A stretch of DNA of 64,000 bases from Coprinopsis marcescibilis (lineage: Eukaryota; Basidiomycota; Agaricomycetes; Agaricales; Psathyrellaceae), in assembly GCA_004369085.1 (NCBI GenBank), contig ML210209.1, positions 62,001 through 126,000 of the forward strand, written 5' to 3'. A program made the position numbers and the translations under genes. Under the pieces are notes generated by a model. The model searched no databases. It was given only the letters and a program-made list of their open reading frames with translations, and was not told the origin of the DNA. Positions 33,461 through 43,932 of this stretch are shown here, piece by piece. Position 1 is the first letter of the stretch, and each line of letters starts with the position of its first letter.

Positions 33461-34094
33461 ATGGGAAAACTCATTTGGCACGAGTACGCCCGCTTCGTCT
33501 CCATCACAGCTAGTGTCTGTGAGTAGCTCTCCGTCCCTGGGTAACGACCGTCGTGCTCACCTTGTAAAGACGCTGTCTGGGCCGGATTCATGGGGATCAT
33601 GTACCGTAAATACTTTTGGGACTTTGTGGGTGGAACTCTCCGTGACCCTGGAGGAATCCAGTGCGTATCTCGCCCCCCGAATGCGCAGCGGTCGTTAATT
33701 GATGTCTCGATTCTTCTAGAGCCCCAGCAAGTGCAGCACCAATGATTGCCGTAATCGTTAAAGCACCAGTTGTGCCTATATTCGCAATCGTTGTCGGCTT
33801 GCTCCTCCTCGCTATCGAAAACCCACTCCCCCTGATCAAGTCAACCGGCCTGTATCGGAGTCTGGTCCTGCGCGTTGTGCTCTTGGTGACGCAGTTTGTC
33901 TTAACCATTCTGTTCTACCAGGTGAGTGTGTGCGCGTTTTGGTATATACGCGGTGGGCAAACTCGTCTTTCCTATAGGGAACAAACGCAGCGGTATACTC
34001 GTTCGTAGCGATGTGTTGTTATACACGGGCAATTATGCTAGGTGAAGAAATGAAAGAAGCTAAAGAGAACCGAGGGAGAGGAGGTTCTGCGTAG
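33461..34094 (+). CDS. DUF7727-type four-helix membrane protein
   Basis: Starts MGKLIWHEYARFVSITASVY, with the helix-1 region YAVWAGFMGIMYRKYFWDFV and the conserved GGTLRDPGGIQAPASAAP. Further helices are MIAVIVKAPVVPIFAIVVGL, SLVLRVVLLVTQFVLTILFY and QGTNAAVYSFVAMCCYTRAI; the tail is MLGEEMKEAKENRGRGGSA. Very similar proteins of the same length (about 150 residues) are widespread in fungi as an uncharacterised family that I know as DUF7727. Four exons with small introns. Role unknown; the even spread across fungi suggests a conserved membrane function. Confidence 0.78.
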
Positions 34095-34576
34095 TGTCCC
34101 TAGCATGGTCATCGCTGGCCTACTCGCTCCGTAGAACCTTGCCTCTTTCGTCTGTCTCAACAATGCGAGAGGGAGGAAAACGAAGCAAGCTTCAATTTCA
34201 GTTAGGCTGGCCTTAACATCCCCACTTTCTTTTTCACCTTTTTCTATTTTTCTTTCCGACTACAAGTTAGACCTAGCGCGACTGTTTTATGAATCCTGAA
34301 CCACTCTATTGCCTTGCCTTCATCCAATTGCAATATTTTTTACCCGTTAACGGGATTCTCTTCGATTTTCGAAACCACCCACCCTTATGTGTACTTTTAT
34401 GAACAATACAATGTCTGAAATTGTTGTTCGGGTCGTGACTTGGTCGTGACCTTGTCAACGTCAGAGCCCAGGAGACTTTCGGATCCGGTAATGCTTGTGC
34501 TGACCCTGGTCTTTTGTCAACCTTTCTGTTTCCGACTTCAACATTCAACAACCCAGGACACCGCTTGACAACGGCC
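34095..34576. other. Intergenic, no gene seen
   Basis: T/C-rich spacer between two plus-strand genes, holding the terminator of one and promoter of the next. Confidence 0.4.
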
Positions 34577-35957
34577 ATGACGATTCTATCTCACGCCGAT
34601 ATCATCCAGAATGTTCCCAGAGCGTATGAGAGTGCACTCGAATCAGGCGATCTCTTCTGCTTCCCCTCAACCGTCGTCAAGCACAACGAACTCGGCGTTG
34701 ACGTATGTCGCTGTCTTTCGCTCTCATCGCAGCCTGCCAGTAAATCCGTACTGATCCCTGGCCCACTACAGTTCGAGATAAGATTATGTCCCGCTCTGCA
34801 ACACAAACCTGCTCTTCCGACGCCTCATTTCGATTCGGTGGCCACGAACGTAGGAACAGATGCGAACAAGAAGTTCGATCCTTTTGCACCCCCCTACAAC
34901 CCCCAGCTATATCTGGGCGATATCGGGGACGATGAGACTGACAATGTGTTCGTGATCCTGGTGAGAAGCTATGCTGTCTGTGGCTCATATCACGGATATT
35001 GAACACTTCACCCAGCTCAACAAGTACTCCGTCGTACCTCACCATTTCCTAATGGTGACGAAAGGTTCGCACTTCCCGGAATAATCCTCCGACCTTCCTC
35101 ACCGAATACGCGATGTGAATGCCTGATTCGCCTCCTCTTTCTCGCCCCTCTTCCATACTCCGATTTTATCCAGAATTCAGCTCGCAAGCATCCCCGCTTC
35201 TGCCGATAGAACTCGTCCAGACCTACAAACTTTTGATCGCTGCTCGCAAAGCCGGCCAGCATCTGTTCGCGTTCTATAACTGTGCGTTACTCTGTGTTCG
35301 AGATCCAAAGCCTAGCCTCCGTTCTGACTAAAGCTCTATGTTACTAGGTGGTGATAATAGTGGGGCTAGCCAACCTCATAAACACATCCAGTTCCTAAGC
35401 TCCGATACTTCGGCTGGACCACCTATCGAGGGCCTCGCCCGGAGAGCACAGCTGGAAGTCCAAGGCAAGTACCATCTTGGTATCATGCCGTAACCCGCGA
35501 TTTTTACTGCCACACTGCAGGAAGGCCATTTGCTCTCACAAGTTTGCCTTATGCTAGCCACAGCTACCGACTGCCGCCCTACTTCGAAACTTATCCGGCA
35601 GAGGATCTTGAAAACATCTTACGAAACGCATTTATCGCACTTTTGGACCTCACATTTTCCACCATTCGACATGACCCAGACTACCCCGCGGGACGACCTT
35701 CATTTAACGTTATTATGACTCTCGAACATATTCACATTGTTCCCCGAAAACAGGAAACTCACAAGCTGTCGAAATCTGGGGATGGGCTGTCCGTCAACTC
35801 GCTTGGTTTTGCAGGATGTTTGCTTGTAAAAAGCGAGTCGGAATTGGAGGCCGTCAAGGAAGAAACGGTTGGAGAAATTCTTAGAGGGGTTGGTGTAAAC
35901 AGCGTTCACGACTTGCAGGTCGCCGGAACGTGCGATCCTGTGCCTGCAGTTCTCTAA
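34577..35957 (+). CDS. Ap4A phosphorylase (ATP adenylyltransferase), APA1/APA2 family
   Basis: Cleaves diadenosine tetraphosphate phosphorolytically to ADP and ATP. Start MTILSHADIIQNVPRAYESA gives the usual N-terminal helix. Then FEIRLCPALQHKP, KKFDPFAPPYNPQLYLGD, VILLNKYSVVPHHFLMVTK, YNCGDNSGASQPHKHIQF with the HIT-like catalytic HxHxQ, and the C-terminal domain FNVIMTLEHIHIVPRKQETH with SLGFAGCLLVKSESEL. Ends CDPVPAVL. Introns after GVD, VIL, VTK, YNC and VQG. The converging aldo/keto reductase ends 111 bases away. Assignment is firm. Confidence 0.9.
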
Positions 35958-36068
35958 CTGGCCTCTACGTTGTATTTTTATCCCGAAGCCAGCCTAAATT
36001 GTATGTTCAATGATGAATTCACCCCCTAGAACCAAAATCTAGGAGTCCACACTCCTCTCCAATGCCAA

Positions 36069-37335
36069 TCAAGGAGCGACGACAGGGTTCCAGCTGATTG
36101 AACCTGCACCGCCCTCGCCCTTGTCCAACGCATCCAGTGTCTCCTCATCCTCCTTTGCTAGCTCAAAATCGTACAGTTGGGCATTGGATTGAATCCGAGA
36201 TGGAGTCGAGCTCTTGGGCAGAGGCACAAACCTTGACAATCAAAATCAGCTGTCAGCTTGAACACTAAGATGAAAGGACGGAATTATGCTTGCCCTTTCT
36301 GAAGCGACCATCGTAAGAGGATTTGAGCTGTATCCCGGTTGTACTGCGATCGCTTGTCAGCAATTGGGAGATGTAGCACAAGATGCTTTATTTACCTTCT
36401 TGGCGAGAGCTTTGAACACGGGATGACTCAAGTCACCGCGAACAATTGGGCAATAAGCCTGCAATATGATCCCGTTGTCTTTGCAATATTGAACTAGGTT
36501 CTTGTGTTGGCAGAATGGATGAAGCTGGAGTCGCTATGAACACAAGGACGCGGTTGGAGGCTTGAAGGCTTCACCTCAATCTGGTTAACCGATGGCAGTT
36601 CCAAACCAGCTGCCTTTATCTCCTCGATGTGGTGTTTACCACTGGGGAGGGTCAACTTGGAAGATGGGCTTTGGTGAAATGAGAATAAACTCACTAGTTG
36701 GAGACGCCAATTGTTCGTATTTTTCCAGCGGCTTTAGCTGCTATGAGGGCTTTCCAAGTCTCAAGGCGCTGCTCTTTGCCGGAAAGAGGGTCGTGGACCA
36801 GGAAGAGGTCAACATAGTCTGTGTAACGCGTCAGAAATACTTCAAGCCAACGCAACAGGAAAACCGCAGACCGAGTTTCAGCTCAGCGAGAGATTCGTCG
36901 ATGGACTGCGAGGCTCTCTCAAAGCCGTGGTTGGGGGAGTTGATCTTTGTGGCTATTGAACAAAATGAGAATGAATTGGAGTCGTAGAGCTTGAATGCTC
37001 ACTGATGAAGATGTCTTCCCGCTTGAGGCCTGATTGAGCGACTGCTTCGCCGACTTCAGCCTCGTTTCCATACATTTGAGCGGTGTCTACATGTCTGTTG
37101 GAGGAAATGATTAGAGCTAGGTGGTAGAATGTATACCTGGCAACAGAGACGATTACCTGTACCCGACTTTGAAGGCCTCAAGGATAGGGTCCTTTCCGTT
37201 GAGATATACACCAAATCCCAGTAAAGGGATATCGTAGCCTTGAACTCAATGATGTCATTCCCTCTGTGTGTAGTTAATCGAAGGCGTACCAGAAGAAAGA
37301 CGGACAGTCGAGGTGAAGGACAAAGTTTCTGCCAT
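36069..37335 (-). CDS. Aldo/keto reductase, copy 1
   Basis: NADPH-dependent carbonyl reductase with a TIM-barrel fold. Starts MAETLSFTSTVRLSSGYDIP, then LLGFGVYLNGKDPILEAFKV, GYRHVDTAQMYGNEAEVGEA (with catalytic Asp and Tyr), TKINSPNHGFERASQSIDES (catalytic Lys), YVDLFLVHDPLSGKEQRLET (catalytic His), KIRTIGVSN, and near the end the NADP-binding loop VPLPKSSTPSRIQSNAQLYD. Ends SWNPVVAP. About seven introns. The tetrad is complete, so it should be active. The second copy at 43933-45258 shares the same start (RLSSGY) and end plan. Substrate unknown. Confidence 0.87.
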
Positions 37336-40300
37336 TGTTTAATTGCGACCTATGGAAGAACACGGAAAGAGGTACTTCTGTGCAGTGTTCACCGAGTACT
37401 TGCTGTACTCGGATTATCTGATCAACCCAGGTATTTTGAAATCACCCGGGATTAGGCCTGGAATGTCACGGTGGAGGATCGCGTCATTCTGACAATCACC
37501 GCGTTTCGGAAGGATTGTCCGACAGTTCGTCGTCTATGTTGTGCTTTACCCGATGATTGTTGTTGTTTAAAACTTGTCGCAAGTCGCTCTGGCCACGTCT
37601 GTCGCAGAAACGCACCATCCCGAGGGCCGAGATACCTGGTGAATGGTAAAATTTCAAGATGCATACGTCACCTTACTTCACTACATGAAGCCCGGGACAA
37701 AAAGCTAGAACTTGGCGAGGTGAGCCTCGCGTTTTGTACTCTGCATATCTGGAAGTGACTGGTCCTCTGTGCGACGGCTTGAATTGCTGCTTATCTTGCT
37801 GTGATCAGCTTCGATGTCCCACCTCCACTAGAGCTTCTCAACATGAAACCACGCACCTAAGCGCCTTCCATGACATACATTTGCACACTTACGTTAGCTG
37901 ATCCTCTACACAGGGTAAGAATAGACAGGAAGCAATATGGTCATAATATAGGCGCCCGAGACCTAAGATAATAGCGCTGGGCTTGATGTGTGTCGCAAGC
38001 GCAAGTGTGAGCCCGGCAATCACCATACTGTCCGAACGAATGACTATGCAATTCAGACGGAGCTTATCACATCGCCTTTTGGCATGCCACGCAAGAATCG
38101 CCTTGTGTTCAGACATCTCCCTTTCTACCATGAAGCTCCTCTGTACACTGTCACCTCCACCTTTGTACTATGATGTCATGTACAGCGGCTGCATCCGAGC
38201 TTGTAGATGCTCAGGCCTCAGGTCTCATTGATCTCGATCTCAAGTACAGCACCACAAGGACAGTCTTGCAGTTTGAGCTACGTGCCTCGAAGACTCGGCT
38301 TCCGGTAGCAGAACTAACAGGCCACAGTGACGTCAGAGCTGCAGCGTAGTGCTGTTGCTGGAGTGGCCGGAAATTTGGGAGTATCGATCGTTTTATAATC
38401 TCCCTGGAAACGTTAACCTTGATCTTGCTTTATGACGGCGACTTAGCGCTTGACTTGGCTGGGCATTGTATTGGTGGGGGCCGGCAGGGACTGGCAGGGA
38501 CCCGGTCAGGCAAAGGCAATCCGGATTACTTGTTTGGAGGTCTGATCAGGTTGTGAATGTACAACGGAACATCACTGTGGCACGTTGGATGACAAGTTTC
38601 CCATCCATCGCATACTGGCTTTCGATTATAATGGTAAGCGCCCAAGAATGGTTGCGGTAAATGATTCGAGACAGAAGTGGACAGACACATGCTCAAAGGG
38701 TATCTCGGTGTGCCATGCGAGAAAACTGAAAGCGGCTGCACATTGGTCCCACCTTCAACCAGGTGCTCAGATCATGGGACCTCCGAGTCGCGTTGGTTGG
38801 TTAGGTGCTACACTAGAGGTACCATAAATTTCGCAGGATGTGTATACAAGGCTGTACGAGGTCACCACGAGTTCTGCCGTCCGCGGGGTTGACTCAAGCT
38901 TCACTCACCAATAATTCGAGGAGTACTCTTCCACCTCGAGTATTTTTATCATATCTGTCATTGGTGGCATCAGGATCGATAGTTACTAACTCCGTGGTAC
39001 GAGGTTTGATCTGGTTTGATACATTCCAAGTTGCCGACAGCGCCACCTTTGCAATTGCTGGCAGCCCAAGTTCCGACACACTTTCTCCTTCTCCCGAACT
39101 TCTGAAACTCTCCACATACGTCATGCCATTTCCACCGATGTCACTGCTTTTTCATAAGTGATGCATGATGGAGGGTATCTTATTAAATCTTACCGCTAAA
39201 CAAATCATTCTAAGCTCTAGGGTAATTCAAGGGTGCAAAAAGTTACTCGCTCATCACAATAGACTGGTATCTCTCCTCTATCGAGTATACCGCGCAACCG
39301 ATTCTACTCTTCTTAGGCTACTCCACATTGCAACGTACATAAAGGGTACGGTACCCACTCCACTACCATGACCTTGTAGTACCCTCTAGCTTTCTACATT
39401 CCTTGTTATCTCCTTGTTCCGTTATCCAACCAAATGACTGGGATCCAGCGATACGATCCATCGACTCGGAGGACATATGTCAATATTTAGCAGTGTGACC
39501 ACCCTGACCCACTTTCGCTCACAGCAGCTGTAACTAGCCGATCAATGATGCTCTCTGACACCATCGTCTGCCAAATCCAGCAGCGGAAGCAAATTATCCG
39601 ACCCTGAATAGGACTTAACCCTATGTCAATCATCTTCCGAATCAGAAGTCCTGTACATGTGGAGATGGAACAAAAGAGATCGTCACGACAACGAGGCAGC
39701 TACGTGCCATGATCACCCTTGAAGCCTGAAGATGGCTGTTGACGTCACTCATTTTGCCTATGCATTGATAGAAGGCGTGATATGTGCCCCAAAACCAAGT
39801 TTCGTGGCCGAGAGATCTTGTCGGAGGAGAGTGGGTGTGCGCAGTTTCTTCAGACATAATCTTGAAGTCGGATTGTACAACAGTGTAACGTACCAATAAG
39901 ATCAAGCCCATATAACTGCTTTCATGTTTTTAGCTACAGACAAACCCAACCCATAAACCACAAGTTAAAGCTTAAGCCCTAGTTAACGTGTATCGCATAA
40001 CGCATAAGTATATGTGTGCCACCTCAAAAGCCACCAAACCAATAACCCCAAATTCATACAAAAGTATGCACCAAGTCATAGTCGCAGTCGCAGTCATATG
40101 TAGTCATAGCAAAATCTCCCCCTTCAACCACCCAAGTGTATATAGCAAAACAAATCCATGTACAGCAGTGCCAATAAAACGCACGCATATATGGCATATA
40201 ACGACCACACCGATATCTGGCAATGTAGTCATCGAATATTCATAACCAATGTTCCCGTACCGCTAGCCCTCCCGAGGGCTCGAAATCTTCCTCCGCACCA

Positions 40301-40399
40301 TTATCCTCCATTCCTCGACGCTGATCGCACTTCATGCAACCGTGGTATTGATTTATTATCCACACACACCCGCTTTCCGCTTCAAACCATAGGCGCTAT
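37336..40399. other. 3 kb stretch without a convincing gene
   Basis: The longest gene-poor part of the window, upstream of the reductase and downstream of PBS2. Small frames occur on both strands. The best is minus 38894-39124, which ends at a donor-like gtgagt, but no partner exon was found. A short direct repeat ggcagggac lies at 38483-38491 and 38493-38501. The part near 39950-40250 is A/C-rich on the plus strand and may be the PBS2 3' UTR. Confidence 0.45.
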
Positions 40400-42256
40400 T
40401 CACCTGATCGGCCTTGTTCGAGCCTGGACCGCACATCTCACCCATCTCTCCACGTCCACATCCAAGGCGGCGTTGTTCCTCAACCACGGATGCTCTAGCA
40501 GCTCTTTATACGTAGCCCTCTCAAGTGGCTCCTTCTTCATACACCTATTCACCCAGTCTCTCGCTATAGGTGAATAGACCAGGCGTGGCGGCGGCGGTCG
40601 CCCAAAGATGTCTTCCAACAAAGGTGGCGAGGGGGATGAAGACGATGAGTTCGAGGAGGAAGAATGCTCTGAAGGCGGTGGGGATGGATAAGATGACTCC
40701 AGGGACGAAGGTGGGGGACCAGACGGCAAACACGGCGGTGGACCATGTACAATCGCCGTTAACTGCGCAAAGACATTCGAATAGGTTTCAGGTGGGTAGG
40801 GATACCTCCCCAACCCAAGCTCAATAATCGACAGCCCCAACGACCATACGTCGGATGAAACTGTGTAAGCTCCATAAAGCTCGTCCGCAAGCGCAGCTGT
40901 ACCAATCACCCCACCGATGGCCCCGCCGCCATCGGGGGGAGTGATGTTACTGACAACTCTACTCTCCCCCCGAATCCTCTCGGGTGCCATATAGCTCTGG
41001 CATCCAATGTTCGTCCGGGCCATGCTCTTGTCCAACTGCCCGCTCACACCGAAATCGCACAGCTTGACCTGGCCTTTCCGGTTCACCAACACATTCGTGG
41101 GCTTGACGTCACGATGAATGATGTTGAGATCGTCCTTGAGGAATTTCAGGCCGCGCACCATGCTCGCTGCGATCCGGCCCAGTATAGGTTCGGGGATTGG
41201 GCCGCCGGCGTACGTCGAGGGTTGAGGGTTATGGGTATGTGCCGAGTTGCGGATGAAGGACGTGTTGTATGGATGGAATTGTTGTGGATCGTCAAAATCG
41301 AGATCCTCATCGTCGAAGGGGTAAGCAAAAGAGTATGGAGCGTCGGTGTCTGTTGGCGCTGAGGAGGACGAAGGGGCTGCGGGGAAGGCAGAGGCAGAGC
41401 GAGGAGAGTAGGGCTGGATGAGTTTGTCTAACGACCCGGCATCCATGTATTCCATGCAGTAGTAGACACAGCTCTCAATGAAGAATGCCCCGTAGAAATC
41501 TACGATCTCGGGTGCCACTGCGCGGTGCAGCACGTCTAGTTCCATGATGATTGCGTTTAGCTTTGCTTGGTCGAGTTCCAGGCGGATTTCCTGTTGTTGG
41601 ATTAAGACAAGTAGCAGTACAGAGGATGGAGGACATACCTTCATAGCCATAGCGACATTGGTCGGTTTATGCAAGACCTTCTTGACGGTCCCATAGTTCC
41701 CCTTGCCCAACTCTTCATCTTCAAGCTGCAGCTGGCTCATGTTGATCGCAAAGCTGGCTCCACTCTCAAAATTGACGCCCTTTGAATTGAGGATGGCCTT
41801 TCCATTAAAGTTGAGTGCACCGGAGGGATCGACAATCTTTGAAAAGTTTGCAAATGGGGTGCCAAAGGCTGCAGGAGGAATTTGAGAGGTTGGATGGGAA
41901 GGCCGCCCTGCGCCGAGACCAGCAATTGAGGTACCGGCCCCAACTGTACCTCCAAGGCTCGGGTCGATGTCGATCAAGCTGAACGCGGGTTTTGGACGAC
42001 GAGTAGGAGCTTTGGCTGCTGCTGCGCCCCTGGCAGCACGGGCCATGAAGCCTGTGGGTGGTTTAAAAGGGGTCGATGCGGGCATAGCTTGACCTGACAA
42101 AGAGAGGTCGCCAATATCTTTCTGAATAGAATGGACATTTGGCGAAGACCTATTGGCCTGAAATGCAGCTAGCTTTGCCTGTAGTGAGGGTGGTATAGGG
42201 GTCGCATTTGGCTTTGAACTGAGGGCAGTGAGCTGCGGCCGTTTGTTGTTTGACAT
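40400..42256 (-). CDS. PBS2: MAP kinase kinase of the HOG pathway
   Basis: Dual-specificity kinase that phosphorylates the Hog1 MAP kinase under osmotic and other stress. About 600 residues: a disordered N-terminus to about residue 165, then INMSQLQLEDEELGKGNYGT (glycine loop), NVAMAMK with the ATP lysine near residue 206, LHRAVAPEIVDFYGAFFIES, YYCMEYMDAGSLDKL, LNIIHRDVKPTNVLVNRKG, DFGVSGQLDKSMARTNIGCQ (activation segment with the S-x3-T phospho-sites), SYMAPERIRGES, SSDVWSLGLSIIELGLGRYP and NVFAQLTAIVHG. These segments are very close to PBS2. Three low-complexity insertions break the kinase domain (after SLDKL, after GESR, and after HGPPP). One 48-base intron (41591-41638). The divergent BAG gene starts 68 bases away. 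Confidence 0.92.
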   Translation of the reverse strand: MSNNKRPQLTALSSKPNATPIPPSLQAKLAAFQANRSSPNVHSIQKDIGDLSLSGQAMPASTPFKPPTGFMARAARGAAAAKAPTRRPKPAFSLIDIDPSLGGTVGAGTSIAGLGAGRPSHPTSQIPPAAFGTPFANFSKIVDPSGALNFNGKAILNSKGVNFESGASFAINMSQLQLEDEELGKGNYGTVKKVLHKPTNVAMAMKVCPPSSVLLLVLIQQQEIRLELDQAKLNAIIMELDVLHRAVAPEIVDFYGAFFIESCVYYCMEYMDAGSLDKLIQPYSPRSASAFPAAPSSSSAPTDTDAPYSFAYPFDDEDLDFDDPQQFHPYNTSFIRNSAHTHNPQPSTYAGGPIPEPILGRIAASMVRGLKFLKDDLNIIHRDVKPTNVLVNRKGQVKLCDFGVSGQLDKSMARTNIGCQSYMAPERIRGESRVVSNITPPDGGGAIGGVIGTAALADELYGAYTVSSDVWSLGLSIIELGLGRYPYPPETYSNVFAQLTAIVHGPPPCLPSGPPPSSLESSYPSPPPSEHSSSSNSSSSSPSPPLLEDIFGRPPPPRLVYSPIARDWVNRCMKKEPLERATYKELLEHPWLRNNAALDVDVERWVRCAVQARTRPIR

Positions 42257-42324
42257 GAGGGTGGGTGGAAAAGAAAGAGTGACTGATCAATCAAATTTCA
42301 ATAGCTCTTTCTACTTATAACCTC
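42257..42324. promoter_or_regulatory. 68-base shared promoter between PBS2 and BAG gene
   Basis: Only 68 bases separate the two divergent ATGs, so core promoters must overlap each other or lie in coding sequence. The stretch is A/T-rich (tcaatcaaatttcaatag, cttataacc) without a consensus TATA. Confidence 0.55.
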
Positions 42325-42867
42325 ATGTCAGTCACTGTAAAATGGGGCACAGAACGTCTGTCGTTTGCCCTTCCTGCCCCATCGACTCCACTATCTCATG
42401 TCAGAAAGGCGCTCTCTGACTACACCCATCTCGACGCCTTCAAACTTATTTACAACGGCGCCATCCTCAAAGACGACGATACCCCAATATCAGCATATCG
42501 CATCCATGCAAACTCCACCCTCCAGCTCATCCCCATCACCGCTGCACCACAACCACAACCACAGCTTCAGCCAGTCTCAGCGACAGAGGCTGCAGTGGTC
42601 ACTCAAATACAGGCAGAGGTAGCCTCAGTCCGACAAAACCTTACCCCAGACCTCAATCGCATCCTCCAAACTCAGGTCTCCGACAAAAAGGACGAGCTCA
42701 GGGTCGGAGAATTGCTCTTACAGGCACTGCTGAGGATCGATGGAATCTCGCCAGAGCGGTCTTGGGACCAAGCCAGAGCAGAACGCAAAGCAGCCGTCAA
42801 GGAGATCCAGTCCCTCCTCGATATCCTCGACGCTCACAAAGCAAAGTCTGCTGCTGCTCGTCGATAG
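42325..42867 (+). CDS. Ubiquitin-like plus BAG domain Hsp70 co-chaperone
   Basis: BAG proteins bind the Hsp70 ATPase domain and speed nucleotide release. Intronless, 180 residues. Residues 1-75 are ubiquitin-like: MSVTVKWGTERLSFALPAPS, LSHVRKALSDYTHLDAFKLI, YNGAILKDDDTPISAYRIHA, NSTLQLIPI. A short Gln/Pro linker follows. Residues about 95-175 form the BAG three-helix bundle: VVTQIQAEVASVRQNLTPDL, KKDELRVGELLLQALLRIDG, ARAERKAAVKEIQSLLDILD, ending SAAARR. This is the BAG1 layout (yeast counterparts bag101/bag102 in fission yeast). No transmembrane segment, so cytosolic or nuclear. Confidence 0.88.
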   Translation: MSVTVKWGTERLSFALPAPSTPLSHVRKALSDYTHLDAFKLIYNGAILKDDDTPISAYRIHANSTLQLIPITAAPQPQPQLQPVSATEAAVVTQIQAEVASVRQNLTPDLNRILQTQVSDKKDELRVGELLLQALLRIDGISPERSWDQARAERKAAVKEIQSLLDILDAHKAKSAAARR

Positions 42868-43932
42868 CCATATTTTCTGCAAAATTGATTCAAGCGAGCC
42901 TTTGGCACTTGGCAACCGTATCACTGCGTCATCGTTGATGATGCTCCAACCTTTATCACAATCGTTTAAGAGGCCGGGGACACGAGGCATGGAGGAGATC
43001 CAGTAATTAATCATCTTATTGAAGACGTAGGCCTAAGCTAGGGCCTGTAAATGAAGTCATGAATTGCTCGTTATCACATCCGGGAAGGAAGTCACAACTG
43101 GCGGAGATGGGAATTTCATCTCTGTGGCCTCCGTTGTCGGTCCCTTCCACTGAACTCTCTTCCACTAGCACCTGCGTTAATGGTGACTGCGTGGCTCCCG
43201 TTTGAACTGAACTTGGTAAACACCCACAAGAGAATCGACGAAACCCGCGATTCTACAGTTGACGGGTTCCTTCAATCCTTGTGAACTGCGGGAAAGGGAA
43301 TCGGACAAGACCATGCACTTAACTGGACGAGAGCAGCCGAGGGTGTGTTTGCGCGCCTCTTAGATTTCTCAATTGCCATTGCTAGGCAGATTGTATTTCA
43401 CTTTCAATAAACGTATTGATTGCGGACACGACTAGAACATTGTTGGTACTGGTAGATACGGACTTACCTTCTAGGTGCGGCTTGGATACAATGTTGTACA
43501 TGCCTGAACTGTGGGGGTATAACAGAGTCAGAAAATGGTTCAAGGAAAAAAAAGGTTGAAGAAGAAATGATCAGAAACAAATAGAAATAGTAGTCTCATG
43601 CGCAAAGCGTCGAAGTGAGCTGAGTAAGTTTATCATCGTGTCGATAGTGCAGAAAGCATGTAGCAAGAAAGGACGGCGTACTCACCGTTTGATTGCTGGT
43701 TGAATGTGTTGGTCGCCAGCTGAGCTCGTCACATTGCACAACGACAGGCTCGCCCACGACGACCGGAGTGCAGCTTGGAAGTAAGTGGACAGGAACTGCA
43801 GAGAAAAATAGCAAAAAAAAATCGGCTGAAAGCCTTTGACGGCGTGTTTGTCCATGCTTGGTTCGCGACCTTGGCTGATGGCCATCGCGTCGCGCTAGGT
43901 CGCATTCTCGTGTTGCCCCTGTACGAACAGAA
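42868..43932. other. Intergenic, 1 kb, no convincing gene
   Basis: 3' flank of the BAG gene and promoter of the second reductase. A minus-strand frame (43596-44015) overlaps the first exon of that reductase and is not supported. Confidence 0.4.

Noticed and set aside
38483..38501. Direct repeat ggcagggac/ggcagggac
   Set aside because: Two 9-base copies only; no flanking inverted repeats or transposase, so not called a mobile element.
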